A DNA stretch of 64,000 bases from Tenrec ecaudatus (GCF_050624435.1 NC_134542.1:111831677-111895676), one strand, 5' to 3'; positions 33,937-46,139 are shown, numbered from the stretch's first letter. Program-made: numbers and translations. Notes: generated from the sequence alone by a model not told the origin.

Positions 33937-34337
33937 TAGGTGCCATCGTGGCAGTCCCGTTTCATCACAACCCTTTGCACAACACAGCCAAACACTGAGG
34001 ATCCTGCGCCATCCTCACAAGTGTTCCTGTTCTTGAGCACATGGTTCCAAATACTGGGTTAATCCATCGCCTTGAGACCTAACTCTGTTTCACCCGCCCT
34101 CTGCTTTACCAAACCTAATGTCCTTCTCCAAGGACTGGTCTCTCCCGGCAACATGGCCAAAGTATGTAAGACGAAATCTCACTGTCCTTGCCTCTAAGGA
34201 GAACTCTGGACATACTTATTCCAAAACAAATTAGTTTGTCCTTTCAATGGCAAATGGCACTCCCAATATTCCTCTCTCGCACCCAGTTCAAATGCACTGA
34301 TTCTCCTTCAATCTTCTTCATTCATGCCCAGTTTTAA

Positions 34338-34341
34338 CATG
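34338..34341. repeat. 4-bp target duplication, left (solo LTR)
   Basis: CATG here and at 34780-34783. Removing the interval between restores an uninterrupted RTE sequence (..ttttaacatgcatatgag..). Confidence 0.7.
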
Positions 34342-34779
34342 TGAGGCAGACTAGCAAAAGAAACTTCATTTTTGTTAGTTGCTGAATGGTCTGCCTCCTT
34401 CCCCCTCCCATCTTGGAAAGTCCCATTAGTGAATGATTTTAGAATGTACTCTCATGTTTTATACATCAGAACATTGTAATAAATAATATTGTTCCTTTTG
34501 ATGTTGTAAGCAGGAACCAGGTTGCTATCATTGATGCTGTACATGCACTAACTGTAAAGAAGAGTAACATTAATTTTGCTTTTTGCTTCTGCCCACACTT
34601 GCTTAGGTCCTAGACAGATGATAAATGAGTTTTTCCCTTTAAAGATCGACTTAAATGTGTACTTGACACTACAATCAAAGAATCGCTTTCAGATTCTAGT
34701 AGTCCAGTTATAACCGAATAAAGATTCTTCTAAATTATCAAGACAATATAGTGGCTGTCATTTATTTGAACTCATAACA
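34342..34779 (+). mobile_element. Probable solo LTR (438 bp), 4-bp target duplication
   Basis: The insert starts TGAGG, ends AACA and is flanked by CATG on both sides. It contains AATAAA at 34717-34722, some 57 bp before its right end. TG...CA ends, a 4-bp duplication, the length and a late polyA signal fit a solo LTR left by recombination of an endogenous retrovirus, ERV1-like because of the 4-bp duplication. No retroviral coding sequence remains. The orientation follows the polyA signal. Confidence 0.62.
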
Positions 34780-35000
34780 CATGCATATGAGACAGTTTAA
34801 AATACCACAGTCTGGGGCAGGTACACCCTAGTCCTCAAAGTAACGTCATTATTTTTCAATACCCTATAGAAGTCTTGTGCAGCAGATTTACCTAATGCAA
34901 TTGGTTTTTGATCTCTTGACTACTGCTTCCAAGAGCATTGATTTTGGATCCAAGCAAGACAAAATCTTTGACAATTTCAACCTTCTCCCCATTTGTGAGC

Positions 35001-35099
35001 CAAGAGGTCAAATAATGCATTGTACTGATGAATCTGCTGCCCAAGACCCCTTTCAAGTGTTGGAACACATCAGGTCTTATTTCATAGCTCTATTTTTTT
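35001..35099. other. Junction between RTE and L1
   Basis: Short unassigned stretch, ending with a T-run at 35090-35100. Confidence 0.4.
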
Positions 35100-35790
35100 T
35101 AAAAGACTATCTCTTCCCCAATACTGAGTTTCAGACATTTGTCAAAAATCATCTGTCCAGAAGTAGATGCTTTAACATCTGGGTTCTCAATTCTTTTTCA
35201 TTGGTGTCTATGTGTCAGTCATTAAACCACTACCAGTTTGACACCACTGGCTGTATAGTACATTTTTATCCCCAGAAGTATGAGGCATCCTTTATTTTTA
35301 TTTTCCTTTAGTCATTCTTTGCATATCCAGGGTCTCTTTCCTTTCTATGAAAAGTTAGTGATGAGTTTTTCTATAACTTTAAATGATGATGATGAAGGGT
35401 GGAACAAGACTGCTTTATATTTCTAGGTCACTCTGGATACTGATCTTTTTTCAATGTCTTCCTATCCATGATCATGACATAGTTTTCATACATGTAGGCC
35501 TCTTGTGGTTTTTGCATGAATGCTTTTTAGTTTTCTTTACATAAATTTTTTATATCTCTCACCATGTTTATCCTAAATATTTCATCTTGTAGGTGGCTAT
35601 TATAAAGATTTTGTTTTCCTGATCTTTTATCAGAATTCTCTTTATTAATGTAGAGGAATCCACCTGATTTTTGGTTGTTGACCCTGTACCCTGCTACTTT
35701 TCTGAATCTTTAGTTGCAGTAGTTTTCTTGTTGAGTCTCTGATATTTGATATATGTAGAGTCACGTGGTGTAAATTTTCTTCACAAGATC
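35100..35790 (-). pseudogene. L1 ORF2 remnant, minus (reverse transcriptase region), part 1
   Basis: In reverse complement, the blocks 'cagaagtatgaggcatcc', 'catatccagggtctctttcc', 'cctatccatgatcatgacat', 'atatctctcaccatg', 'aatgtagaggaatccacc' and 'gaccctgtaccctgctac' occur in the order of mammalian L1 ORF2. The frame is full of stops. The element continues at 36275 after an RTE insertion. Confidence 0.8.
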
Positions 35791-35794
35791 TCTT

Positions 35795-36268
35795 TAAGAT
35801 GTTGAACAGAAGGATGTTATGATGAGGACTACATGCACCTGATCCCAGTCAAGATATTTTTCAATTGCCTAATGTGCATGTAAAAGCTAGACTTTGAGTA
35901 AGGAGGACTAAAGAAGAATCGATGCATGTGCATTACAGTTCTGGTGAAAAATATTGAAAATACCATGTATGGATAAAGGAACAAATAGATATAGCCAGTG
36001 TACTCCTTGCAGGTAAGGATGACAAGATTCCATCTCATCTATTTTGAACATGTTATCAGGAGGGACTGGTCCCTCAAAAAACCCATCATACTGGGTAGAG
36101 TAGAGGGGCATTAAAAAGTAGGAAGAACTTTTGGCAAGATGGCTTGACACAGTGGCTACAACCATGGGCTTGAACACAATAGTTGTGAGGGTGTGGCAGA
36201 ACTAGGCAGTGTTTTCATTGATAGAGGCACTATGATAGTAGAACCTATCTGATGGCACCTAACAACAG
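35795..36268 (+). mobile_element. RTE LINE 3' end nested in L1
   Basis: 'gaggactacatgcacctgat', 'cccagtcaagatatttttc', 'tgaacatgttatcaggaggg', 'actggtccctcaaaaaaccc', 'gacacagtggctacaaccat', 'gggcttgaacac' and the terminal 'gatggcacctaacaacag' give the full order of the RTE C-terminal coding region and 3' tail. L1 ORF2 sequence lies on both sides. Confidence 0.85.
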
Positions 36269-36274
36269 GGTAAT

Positions 36275-36745
36275 ATCATTTATAAGTAAAGTCAGTTTGG
36301 CTACCTTCTTTACCAATGTAGAAGCCCTTCATTTCCCTTCCTTATTGCTCTGGCCACCATTTCTATGCACAGGAGTAGTGATATGGAGAATCTTTTTCTG
36401 CTTCCTCAGAAAAGTGAATTCATTAAACATCTCTCCAGTGGGTGTAATGCCCACTGATTTGAAAACATACTCTTATTTAGGTTGAGAATTTTCCCTCCAA
36501 TTTATATTTCTCTGAGACTTTTTATCATAAATGAGTATTGAAATTCATCAAATGTCTTTACATTGTCTTATTTACGTGGTGGATTGCACTGATTGCTTTT
36601 CTAATGATGAACCATTCTTGCAAAACTGGTGTGAATCTCATTTGACCATGATATATTATTCGTATTGTTGTTGATATTGTCATATTCTATTGGCTAAGAT
36701 TTTTTGGGAGAATTTTTGTATCAGATTGTGTCTTAATTGATAAGC
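36275..36745 (-). pseudogene. L1 ORF2 remnant, minus, part 2
   Basis: 'ttccttattgctctggccac', 'aggagtagtgatatggagaa', 'gtggattgcactgattgc' and 'atattctattggctaagatt' continue the L1 ORF2 reverse complement begun at 35100-35790. Together the two parts form one interrupted element. Confidence 0.78.
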
Positions 36746-37756
36746 ACATCTAATAAAATATTTTCTTGAGGAATGTTATAAGAATGATACATTTTCAATT
36801 GAAACAATATTTTATTTGAGAAAATATCATATATTTTGTGTATATCTGATATTTTTAGGGAGCATATACTTATTGCATAGTTAGATTAAAATAATATAAT
36901 TTTGGAAATATATAGACAAAATATAGTTCATAAAATAAATAGATCAAGAATTTAAGCATCTTTACCAGTAATTTCAAAGTAATTTTAGAAACAATGTAAA
37001 ATTATCTTCAAGGGATAAAAATTGTTTTATAAGCTTGTTTTATGACATGAAAACCAATTTAGTGAAAGGAAAGATTAGTGAGACGTGTGTATAGTATTAT
37101 CTTTTTATAACCAAAATATTAATGGTGGTTGGGTAATTTTTTGCTCTTCTATTTATCACTATCTTTCACTCAATATTTACTTTTCTTTAAAAAATTAATT
37201 CTCTATGCCTATTATGTTCACAAAAGACAGATATTAAACTAATAGTGACTTTGATAATGCTAAGAGAAATAAATAATAGTGATATATTTTTTAAAAGCGT
37301 AACTCTCATGGTATTATCCATAAAACAGCAAATTAATGATCAAATTTCTCCCTCCTGTCCCTGTCAATGGTGCCGGTCCTGGTTGGATAGTGTCTATCTC
37401 TGATAAGTCCTTTTCATAGAACCTGGCTACTTGCTCTCCTTTCTCATTAGGAATTATGAGGTGGTCGCAGGTTTTCTAAAACTTTTTTTCTTAATTATTC
37501 CCATTATCTTTTATGGATGCATAAAGTATCAATCAACCTGGTCAGTGTTTCTGATTCTCAAAATGTGATGTTCTCAATATTCCCCTTCATCCCAAAACGA
37601 TTTCAGTCGTTTCCCATTTGCTGATAGAAATTAAACAGATCTAAAATCTTGCAGGCTCAAGCAGGGCATGCTTTCTAGCTTCCACTTTGAATCTGATATT
37701 TCTAATTGAACTATAAACTTAAGTCATGTGGGTTGAAATACTTGCCAATATTTCCC
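36746..37756. other. AT-rich intergenic DNA
   Basis: Very AT-rich and possibly still old LINE at its left edge. Nothing else recognised. Confidence 0.45.
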
Positions 37757-37855
37757 ACTCGCTCTCACTGCCATCCAGTTGATGCCAAATCATAACGACC
37801 CTGTAAGACAGGGTACAACTTCCCCTGTGAGTTCCCAAGACTGTAACACATATTC
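37757..37855 (-). mobile_element. AfroSINE fragment, minus
   Basis: 'ctctcactgccatccagttg', 'catcaaatcataacgaccctg'-like sequence and 'gttcccaagactgtaacac' identify the 3' half of the family. The tRNA-like half is missing. Confidence 0.7.
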
Positions 37856-38287
37856 TCATAAAGCATTAAAAAAATTAATTAAGTCTAAGCTGGCCATAAA
37901 ATTCACATTCACCAGTCAGATTCATCCTAAAAGATACCAGTTGTGCTTCTTGATTTAATTGGATTTCCCTTATTTACATTTAGACTAAACAATACCCAAA
38001 GTTCAGTGACAGAACCACTATGAGTTAGTGAAATTAGTGCAGAATACAAGAAAATTACTATTGTTTTTCTTATAAAAGACATGCATGTCCAACTCTGGCT
38101 CATTCCACCCTCTGCAGTTTTATGCATGCTTCACCCCTCCCTCATTTTAGACTTTCTTTGGCTTGGTTTGTTTTTAAATGTCAAAATTACACGAGATTAA
38201 ACTTGACGTGCTCTGTGTTGGTTTCAATTATACACGACACAGCCTATCTTCATTATTGGCTGTGTTGATTCAGTGCTTCATATTTCT
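37856..38287. other. No recognised feature
   Basis: Intergenic DNA. The minus frame at 37927-38127 has no domain. Confidence 0.45.
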
Positions 38288-38475
38288 GCACTTGGTTACA
38301 CCTTGGGCTGCTAACTGCAAGGTCAGCAGTTGAAGCTACCAATTGTTCCAAAGGAGGCTTTCTATTCTCATAACGTTATAGTCTTGGAAACTCACTAAGG
38401 TCACCCTCCAATGCTCTGTAGGATCACTATGAGTCCATATCATGTAGATGACAGTAAGTTTGCCGTTTGGGGTGC
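38288..38475 (+). mobile_element. AfroSINE, plus
   Basis: 'cttgggctgctaactgcaag', 'gtcagcagttgaagctacc', 'tagtcttggaaactcac' and 'ggatcactatgagtccatat' give the sense order. Confidence 0.78.
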
Positions 38476-39962
38476 TCACTCCTACCCCTGGAAACTGACC
38501 TGACACTTCCTCCAATCAATAAGCCTTTATCAGACTTGATTTAAGCACCTTTTCTTAAAAGTGGGTATGCATTTCTGCTTGATCTTGCCCTCTGCTGGTG
38601 TCCTGAGAACACGTTAGGCCAGCCTGCTGGAGGATTAAAGGTTCCATGGATGAAACCATCCTACTCTGGCCATTCAGCTGCCTCCAGACTTGCGAAGGCA
38701 GCCAGAAAAGATTAGCAGCACACCACAGACACAGGAGCAAGCATAGCTCAAATCCCAATGATCAGACTAAATTAACCAAACTCCATCAGATTGATGAGCT
38801 AACTAATTTCGATTGTTGTGTGCAATTGGATATTTTTTATTGTTTGTTACTTACCATCATGATGTCAATAAATGATGGATGCTCTGTCTTCATAGTTTTC
38901 AAACACTCCGTCTGTGACTACATTCAGTTGAGGCATATTGACAGAGAGGAAATCAGCTAGAGCAGGGCTAGTGAGATATAGGTCTAGGCAAACAGCCAGG
39001 TTGTAAATAATTGCAGGTCTCAAGTGGTGGGCATAATTAGTTTAGAAAATGGTTCGAGTTGACAATAATATTACATCAGAAGGGAAATAGGCTCAGGACC
39101 CAAGACAGGCTTGGAATATGGTCAAACTTATGGCACTCGAATGAAGAGAAACTCTAGTTAAAGACAGCTCAAAAAATAAACAGGGAGATACTTTTTGTCT
39201 ATTGCTTGTACAAGTTATTGCTGATAGTAAGTTGTTACTCCTATTTTTAAAAAAACTAGAATCATAAACAACTTTTAAAAATAAAATAAAGATATGCTCA
39301 CCAAATAAAATACAGGGAATCAAATTAAAATTTGCCTTATGATAAATAACTATCAATAACATAGACTATGCATACCCCAAATATTTCATGGGATACTTAA
39401 ATGTAGCTTCAAAAATTTTATGGAAAAATAAAATTAAAAGGCAATAGAATCCCCCCTGAATATATGTAAAGGCTATCTAAAATTCAAATGTAATTTTGTA
39501 TTTTGCAATTTTTCTCTGAAACTCCATGCCAGCATCTACCTGGATGATACTCCTGAGTCTAGATATAATCATTTCAAATGACCACATTTCATAACTTTAC
39601 TTCAAGACCACTGTAAATCAGTGGGTAATTTAATATTCTTCAAGTAATTCCCCACTATATACTATTATTATAATGCCAATCATTATTCAGGTGGAGGTGT
39701 TTGGTAAATATTGGACAACTAACTACAAAGTCGATTGCCAGAACTTACCAGCTATTCCCTGGGAGGAAGAGGAGGCCATCTACTCGAGTAAAGATTTATA
39801 GCCCAGAAAGCAGATAACGGTTTGCTATGAATATGACTCATCTCAGTGCTGTGTGTTGGTACTTGATTTCAGGTTATTTCTTCCTATTTTCGTGGTTCTC
39901 TCTCCACTTGGTGACTTGAGCATCCCTTGCCTCAGAAATGTGAATGCATAGCTGAAACAAGG
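38476..39962. other. No recognised feature apart from one short MITE remnant
   Basis: AT-rich DNA. A partial copy of the short palindromic element lies at 39404-39465. Confidence 0.45.
39404..39465. mobile_element. Short MITE-like element, partial copy 2
   Basis: 'gcttcaaaaattttatgg' plus the core 'aaaattaaaaggcaatag' match the left arm and core of the copies at 23507 and 56871. The right arm is lost. Confidence 0.35.
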
Positions 39963-40115
39963 TGCCCTGGTAGCTTTGTGGTTATGCGTTGGTCTGTGAT
40001 CCTCATGGTCAGCAGTTCGAAATCACTATCAGCTCCACTGGAGAAAGACAGCCTCCTCTCAAACAGTGCCAGTCTCAGAAACCCACAGGGACTTACTAGG
40101 AGTCGACGTTGAAGG
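39963..40115 (+). mobile_element. AfroSINE, plus
   Basis: 'tgccctggtagctttgtggt', 'tatgcgttggtctgtgatcc', 'tcagcagttcgaaatcac' (B box) and 'gtgccagtctcagaaacccac' are in family order. Well preserved. Confidence 0.87.
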
Positions 40116-41019
40116 AAAACAAGAAGTAAACAGAATGGAATGTATATATGACACAAAAGCAAAAGATGGAAGAGAAGAGCAATAAGAAAGAATTTCCTGT
40201 GGCAAAAGGTCAGGGCCGGTGGGATGGGAGTGGGGGTGGATGGGTAGGAGTTGGGGTGGGAGTGGGGAGATAAAAAATTCTTTCGGGCCAATCTGCAACT
40301 ACACATCTGCCAGTGGAAGCTTTTCATTCCATTTTTCAGATAACAACAACAAACAAATATAAAACCAGAAAAAGACAGGGATGGGAAGAGAGAGGAAAGA
40401 TCTTAGGTAAAGATATTATGGGCCATGATAAGGAAATTTCATTCTTTGGTGCAAAGAGGGATAAAGTCCTGTAAATGAATCTTACCCCACAATGCTGGCA
40501 GGCCATTATCTTCCATTGCAATACCTGGTCAATGGTTAGCTCTGCACTTCCGATAGTCTATGACCTTGAAAAAGTCTCCTATCATATAGCTGCTCCTCCT
40601 CATCCTCATATTCAGTATTCATTCAAGAAATGTTCATTGGTTACCTTTTCTGTATAGAAAACATTCAGAGGGGACAGAGTGCGACTACACAGTTACTTTC
40701 TCCGAAAGACTCACAGTTCTGTGGGAAAGGCAGATAGGTCCATAACAGGTTTCCAGTCTCTCAGTCGTTCTCACCAGGAGGCAGTTCACCACCAGCCTGG
40801 TCACCACTACCACATTTCTTAGAAGTGGGGTAAGAGTTCTACTCTTAAACACTCCGTAATACATAGGTTATTGACCAATAAGCTAGGTACTGCATTCCAC
40901 ATGCCAGTGCACTGCATGACACACACACACACACACACAATCCAGGATTTTAGGGAGCCAATAGAAAGTGGTAGAAAAACACTCTTACGTTTAGACAACC
41001 TGATAGCACAACCGGCGGT
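40116..41019. other. No recognised feature; (CA)n at 40921-40940
   Basis: GGGTGGGA-rich patches lie at 40215-40268 and a 20-bp (CA)n at 40921-40940. No coding signal. Confidence 0.5.
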
Positions 41020-41205
41020 GTGATTCAGAGCACATTACGTTAACTTCCTTGAGCCTGTCTGCTGATTTGTACAATGCAAACAGTTACGCCTGTGTCCCAG
41101 AATTGATGAGCGATCTTAAGAAAGGACTCTTTGCAAAATGTAAATGCAAGTGACTACTTAGGACTCAATAAGTGGTAGCTATTATTAATCTTAATAACCA
41201 TAAAG
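41020..41205 (+). mobile_element. MIR, plus
   Basis: 'cattacgttaacttccttga', 'gcctgtctgctgatttgtac', 'gcaaaatgtaaatgcaag' and 'ctcaataagtggtagctatt' + 'attaatc' follow the MIR consensus from core to LINE-like tail. Confidence 0.7.
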
Positions 41206-41632
41206 TTATTGATAATAACTGAAGAAGAGCACAGAGCTGAAAAACATGTTCTATATTAATGAAAATTTCTCAGGAGAGTAATCTGGAAGAAGGCAGGGGG
41301 AAAAAAAGAAGCCCTGTTAATTGGAAAGCATAAGTGGATATAAGGTTATATACAGGTGTGTATGATTTTATTATGCTTTGCTTTAATGCTCTTTTCAGAT
41401 ATTGAGTGTTTTACAAATTGAACCCTTGTGGCATCCCCAAGTTGAGCAAATCTATCAGTGCTATTTTTCCAAATAGCACTCACTTCACATTCTAGTAATC
41501 TCCCACGGCATTTCAAATGTTTTCATGATGCTATTGCACACTTACTAAACTCAAGTACAGTGTAACCATGACTTCTCTGTGCACTGGGGGTGCGGTGGGG
41601 GACTGTGTGGCTCACCTTCTTCACCATCTTCA
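41206..41632. other. No recognised feature
   Basis: Intergenic DNA before the next family M element. Confidence 0.45.
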
Positions 41633-42150
41633 GTTAGGTTTTCCAGAGAAGTAAAACCAATGGAGCGCATCTATGTCGACACAGAGAGAGCTTTATCTCA
41701 GGGAAATGACTCGTATGTTTGCAGAGACAGGCAAGTCCCAAGTCAGTTGTCAAAATTGAAGCTCCTCCTAATTCACTTAGCTGCTGAGGCTGATGAACTC
41801 AAGATGGGCCATTTAAGTAGGTGGTGCTGGCTCACAGGCTGCCAAGGTTAGTGATTACATAGATCAGCAGGTAAGGGGGTAGGCGCCAGTCCAAAGAATT
41901 TGTCAGATGATGACAAGCCAGATGCAGGACCCACATCCAGCCCAAAGCAGAAGAACTTTCTCAGAATGTCCATATTTATGTTAGAGGCAGGTCAAGCTCC
42001 TAAGGAAATTCTCTTTCAATTGATTGACTGCTCAGAGTAAATCTCATCAGAACTTGGTTACATTAGATCTCATCATGGGCAATGGCTCCATCAGAACTGT
42101 AAAACTACTGAGAATCATCCAACCTTGAACATCATATTAACCTTATTATG
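41633..42150 (+). mobile_element. Family M element, copy 5
   Basis: The left end is 'gttaggttttccagagaagt', then 'aaaacc'. Interior blocks 'gaggctgatgaactcaagat', 'gccagatgcaggaccc' and 'aactttctcagaatgtcc' + 'atatttatg' resemble those of copy 4, and 'ttcaattgattgactgctc' follows. The right end 'ccttgaacatcatattaacc' is a decayed form of the family's right end. Confidence 0.6.
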
Positions 42151-43274
42151 GTGGTCTGAAACTGAGCCCCAATATCTCTAAGGCATGTTAATGGGAGTTC
42201 CTGGGTGATGTAAAACAGCTGACCCAAATGGTTTAAGGGTCAAGTCCACCAAGAGGATTCTCAGAAGAAATGCCTTGTGAACAACGACTTCAGGAAAACC
42301 TGCATTGAAAAATCCTATGGAGCATATACTCTGAGGCACGTAGTGGCTTCAGAAATTGGTGTCAACTTGATGATGCTGATGATTGTATATATATACATAT
42401 ATATAAACTTCAAGAGATATGAACAGAAATACATGAGTAGATGCTGAATTATCTGCCTTTACATCATCCTGCAATAAGCTATACATTTTTAAGTACATTG
42501 ATAAATATATTTGGATTTGTTTGGGGAAGCATTTAAATCATGGAATGCAGAAGCAGATGTAGTACTTCCTTTTTTCTTTTTCTTTTTTTCTTCCCCTTTC
42601 TATCCATCTTTCTTGTGGCATATTTATGGATTTCCATTTTGTCAGTTAATGAAATCTTCTATATTTTTCATCTTTCTCTAACAAGAAATTCCTCCCAGAC
42701 TCTTGAGGGAAAAAAATGTAAATTAGATTCAAAAACATTCTGATTGTCAGTTATATACTAAGAAAGGGCAAATTAATCCCCATGGATGTCATAGTTGACA
42801 AAATCCTCGCTTAATGTGCTTCACAATTGTGCGAAGAGGAATTTGATAGTACTCAGGGTGCCTCATTGCTGTTACTGCAATAATTACTGCCTTGGGGGAT
42901 TGAAGGTAATCAGATACACTGATCTCCTGATACCTGGTGCGGGGAGAGTAACGGGGCGAGGTGAGTTTCTGTCATACCAACAACTAATATGTCTTGTTTC
43001 TTAAATTCATTTTAATGAAATGACACTATTTTTGTTCATATTAAGTGACTGTTATTTCCCTAGTCCCTACAATTTTTGCTTTGTCTTTAATAGGAAGAAA
43101 GTTAATTTGAAGTTCACAAACTTCGTTGTGAAAAAAGAAAGAGGCAGGGTTTTGGAGCCAGTGCTGTTTCATCTCTGGATTTGGTCGCCAATATATTACA
43201 TTCTGATAAACATAAATCCTTTAAACTGCATATCTACTTTTCTGTATTTGTGTTATAGTTCATAACCAAAAGAG

Positions 43275-43275
<1 letters not shown>
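42151..43275. other. No recognised feature
   Basis: AT-rich DNA with a short TATA/CATATA run at 42387-42405 and a pyrimidine-rich patch near 42567-42600. Confidence 0.45.

Positions 43276-43347
<72 letters not shown>
43276..43347. repeat. (AT)n microsatellite
   Basis: About 35 AT units, nearly pure. Length in the assembly may be unreliable. Confidence 0.95.
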
Positions 43348-43348
<1 letters not shown>

Positions 43349-43424
43349 TTTTCCTTTTTGTTAAACCATTTTCCCTAAACACAGGAAAGGGGGTTGCCCA
43401 TTCCTGAGCCATAGGGAACACTTC

Positions 43425-43570
43425 ATAGATAGAATCTCTTCTAATCCCAAGAGCTCTGTAAGGGAGTTGTCATCGTGTCCATTTGAGGACTCGAGAAGGA
43501 GACTCAGGGAGGCGCAGGACCTTCCCATAGCTCGGCAACAGGTGACCGCCAGAGCCCTTATCTGAACAGA
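43425..43570 (-). mobile_element. MIR, minus
   Basis: 'tcttctaatcccaagagctc', 'gtccatttgaggactcgag', 'aaggagactcagggaggc' and 'ccatagctcggcaacagg' match the MIR reverse complement ('cccattttacagatgagg ... cacacagctagtaag'). Confidence 0.65.
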
Positions 43571-44272
43571 AGTTTGCTCCAAAGAGCACGCTCTTCAGAC
43601 ATCACCATGCTGATTACACTCACAGTAAGCAGTGCTTTCTATTGTGGATAGAAAATGAAGATTTTTCTAGTTGGAAACATAACCAAATACACACGCAAGG
43701 GGACTATTGATTGTTGATGCAAAAACAATTTTCCCTAAATCTAAAAGATAACTATGTAAAAATATATGAACAGTCAACTCTCTCAATTCATGCAATGCTG
43801 TTGAGTGAATAACTCACTTACTAGGTTAAATTAGATAGTTTAACTGCTTGAGTGGTAAATACAATGTTGTGAGCAAGTGACTCAGATAAGAAGAGTTCAG
43901 AAGCGATCAAAAGCTCAAAGTGTATTCTGTTTTTTCCCCTTTGTGGTCCTAGGCCATAGAAACGACAGAAAAACAAAGGAGGGGGACAACTAAAATCTCC
44001 TATAAGTCACAGAAAGAGGAAGAACCCAAAGAATTAATTAATTTCATATTTATTATTATTATTATTACAGTGTGTCTTATGCCCTGGGGATGGAATGATA
44101 AAGGACACACAAGGTGCTAGCAATTATGTCCTAATGGGAGAGGTGGATGGTCAGCAAGTAAACAAAGCAGGTGTCTTCAGAGGTCTCTAAGCAAACAAAG
44201 AGGAACACAGAGGAAGAAAATGACTGGAGTTACAATGGGAGTAGGATCCATTGCTTGAATAGAAAGCAAAAC
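43571..44272. other. No recognised feature
   Basis: AT-rich DNA, with an (ATT)n run at 44050-44066. Confidence 0.45.
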
Positions 44273-45035
44273 CTCCCAGAAGCAACAAAGTCCAAAGCAA
44301 CAAAGTAATGGAAACAGCACACCAACATGTGTGATCATGAAGGGCCGAAGGAACCAGGTTTCAAGCAACAAAGGCGGGAGGGTGGGGTAAATCATATCAT
44401 CGTGAATGAGGGGAGTGCATGATGGGGACCAATGCCCATCTGTAGACAGCTGGACATCCCTTGCAGAGGGGTAGTGGGAAGGAGATGAGTCACTCAGGTT
44501 TCAGTGTAGCCACAATGAAACTCACAACCGTCCTCTAGTTCTTAAAGTTTCCTCCCCCCAACTATCATGATTCCAATTCTACCTTGCAAACCTGGTTAGA
44601 CCAGAGGGTGAACAGTGATACAGTTGGGATCTGGAAACACAGGGAATCTAGGACAGATGAACCCCTCAGGACCAACAGTGAGAGTGGCAATACTGGGAGG
44701 GAAGGTCGGGGTAGAAAGGGGGAACCGATCTCGGGGATCTACATGTAACCTCCTCTCTGGGGGATGGGCAACAGGAAATTGGGTGAAAGGAGACACTGGG
44801 CAGGTAAGATAAGATAAAATAATAATTTATAAATTATTAAGGATTCATGACGGAGGGGGAGAGGGGGGTAGGGGGAGGGAAAAAAGGAAAATGAGCTGAT
44901 TACAGGAACCCAAGCGGAAGGCAAATTTTGAGAATGATGAGGGCAACAAATGTATAAGGGTGCTTTACTGAATTGACGTATGTATGGATTGTGATAAGAG
45001 TGGTATGAGCCCCAATAAAATTATTTTTTTAAAAG
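44273..45035 (+). mobile_element. Long L1-type 3' UTR copy 3 (more 5'-truncated)
   Basis: It starts within the 'agcaacaaag' block and runs through 'caccaacatgtgtgatcatg', 'tctagttcttaaagtttcc', 'ggagggaaggtcggggtag' and 'atggattgtgataagagtgg' to AATAAA at 45014-45019 and an A/T tail. A 10-bp repeat of AGCAACAAAG at its start may reflect the insertion. I could not find a clear target duplication. Confidence 0.78.
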
Positions 45036-45419
45036 AGCTAATGTAGGGGTCACGGCAAAAATAAAAGGACAAGGATGAATCCTTATAGCTAACACACTGG
45101 GAAAATACACTTCAGATGGAGCTCAGAATTGTACTTGGAGTTTTCAGAAAACAGTAGCACACTTCAATTGAATCCTAGCTAGTAGGGGCATATATTTATA
45201 TTAGATAGAAGCGGATTTATTGTTAACTAATAACAATTATGAAGTAACCATAGTTTACACAGAGATTCTTGGTCTAGAATTGAAAAGAATTGTCCACAAA
45301 GCCACTAGGGATCCAGACACTCTTTTTCAGAGCTTCTTCAATAGTCTCAGGATCTAAAATAGTTGCATGATCTGTATGTCTTACAACTGGATTCCAGGTA
45401 TGGAATCCATCCTTTCCTC
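45036..45419. other. No recognised feature
   Basis: Spacer between two L1-type copies. Confidence 0.45.
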
Positions 45420-46139
45420 TGATGGAAACTTCCTCAAATCCCATACAATACATTCATATACATCCCATTGACCAGGAAAACCAGCAAGTGAGAAATCGAA
45501 TGGCAAGGGAGACTAAGAAATCACCCACCAAAGGGGAGGGTATTGTTTATATTTCCACAGGGAAGGAGAGATCAGACTTCAAACCAGTGCTCCAAGATGT
45601 GAATTCAACACACCAGCATGGAGTAGGGAACCAGTGGAGAGGTCTGAGGGGCCAGCCCCAATCCCAACTACCTAGCCACCTGACTCTTCCCCCAGAAGAA
45701 TTTATTTCAGGGGATGGCACTGAAACTGCAGCTCAGGGAGAGGGACATGTCTGATCAAAGCACAAAGGAGCAAATGGAAGGGGAGGAAGAGAGAGTCGAG
45801 CACATCCTGGCCCACCAAGTCTTGAAGAGGATATTCCCGCTCAGAGCAGCCAATCCACAGAGAAGACCATATAGCTGGCCCCACTCTGAGACATACATCC
45901 TTCACTGACCCATAGCCCTGCAGGGGAAAACACTGGAGACACAGTGTGGGACTTGCACCCGATCTGATGCCACCACACTGAGGTAAAACACTGAGAGCAT
46001 GCAACAGAAGAGCAAGAGGAACAGAGCAATGAAGTCCCAGGGAATACCAAAAATAGACTTTGGGGCCAGAGGTTGGCGCCCCATCAAACTTGACTGGAAA
46101 ACACTCCTAAAGGCTAACAAATAGTCCTTGAACTAACTA
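45420..46139 (+). mobile_element. Probable upstream part of L1-type copy 4
   Basis: This block runs without a visible break into the T/G-rich start of the 3' UTR at 46140. It has a 110-codon frame (45422-45754) and further frames, none with a domain I recognise. It is present only once in the window, so I cannot compare copies. It may be the region between ORF2 and the shared 3' UTR, or a separate element. Confidence 0.35.

Larger units (their letters stand above)
33937..35000 (-). mobile_element. RTE LINE 3' half, minus, split by a solo LTR
   Basis: It opens with the RTE 3' terminus in reverse ('ttaggtgccatcg'), then 'tgcgccatcctcac', 'caaccctttgcacaacac', 'ctaatgtccttctccaagga' and 'caacatggccaaagtatg'. 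After the LTR it resumes with 'catgcatatgagacagttta', 'ggtgcagg'-type blocks, 'gtcttgtgcagcagatttac' + 'ctaatgcaatt', and ends near 'cttctccccatttgtgagcc'. Joined across 34342-34779 it reads as one continuous RTE. Confidence 0.82.

Noticed and set aside
34877-35311. 144-codon plus-strand frame
   Set aside because: It crosses the antisense of RTE and L1 remnants. Reading on the other strand explains the sequence better.
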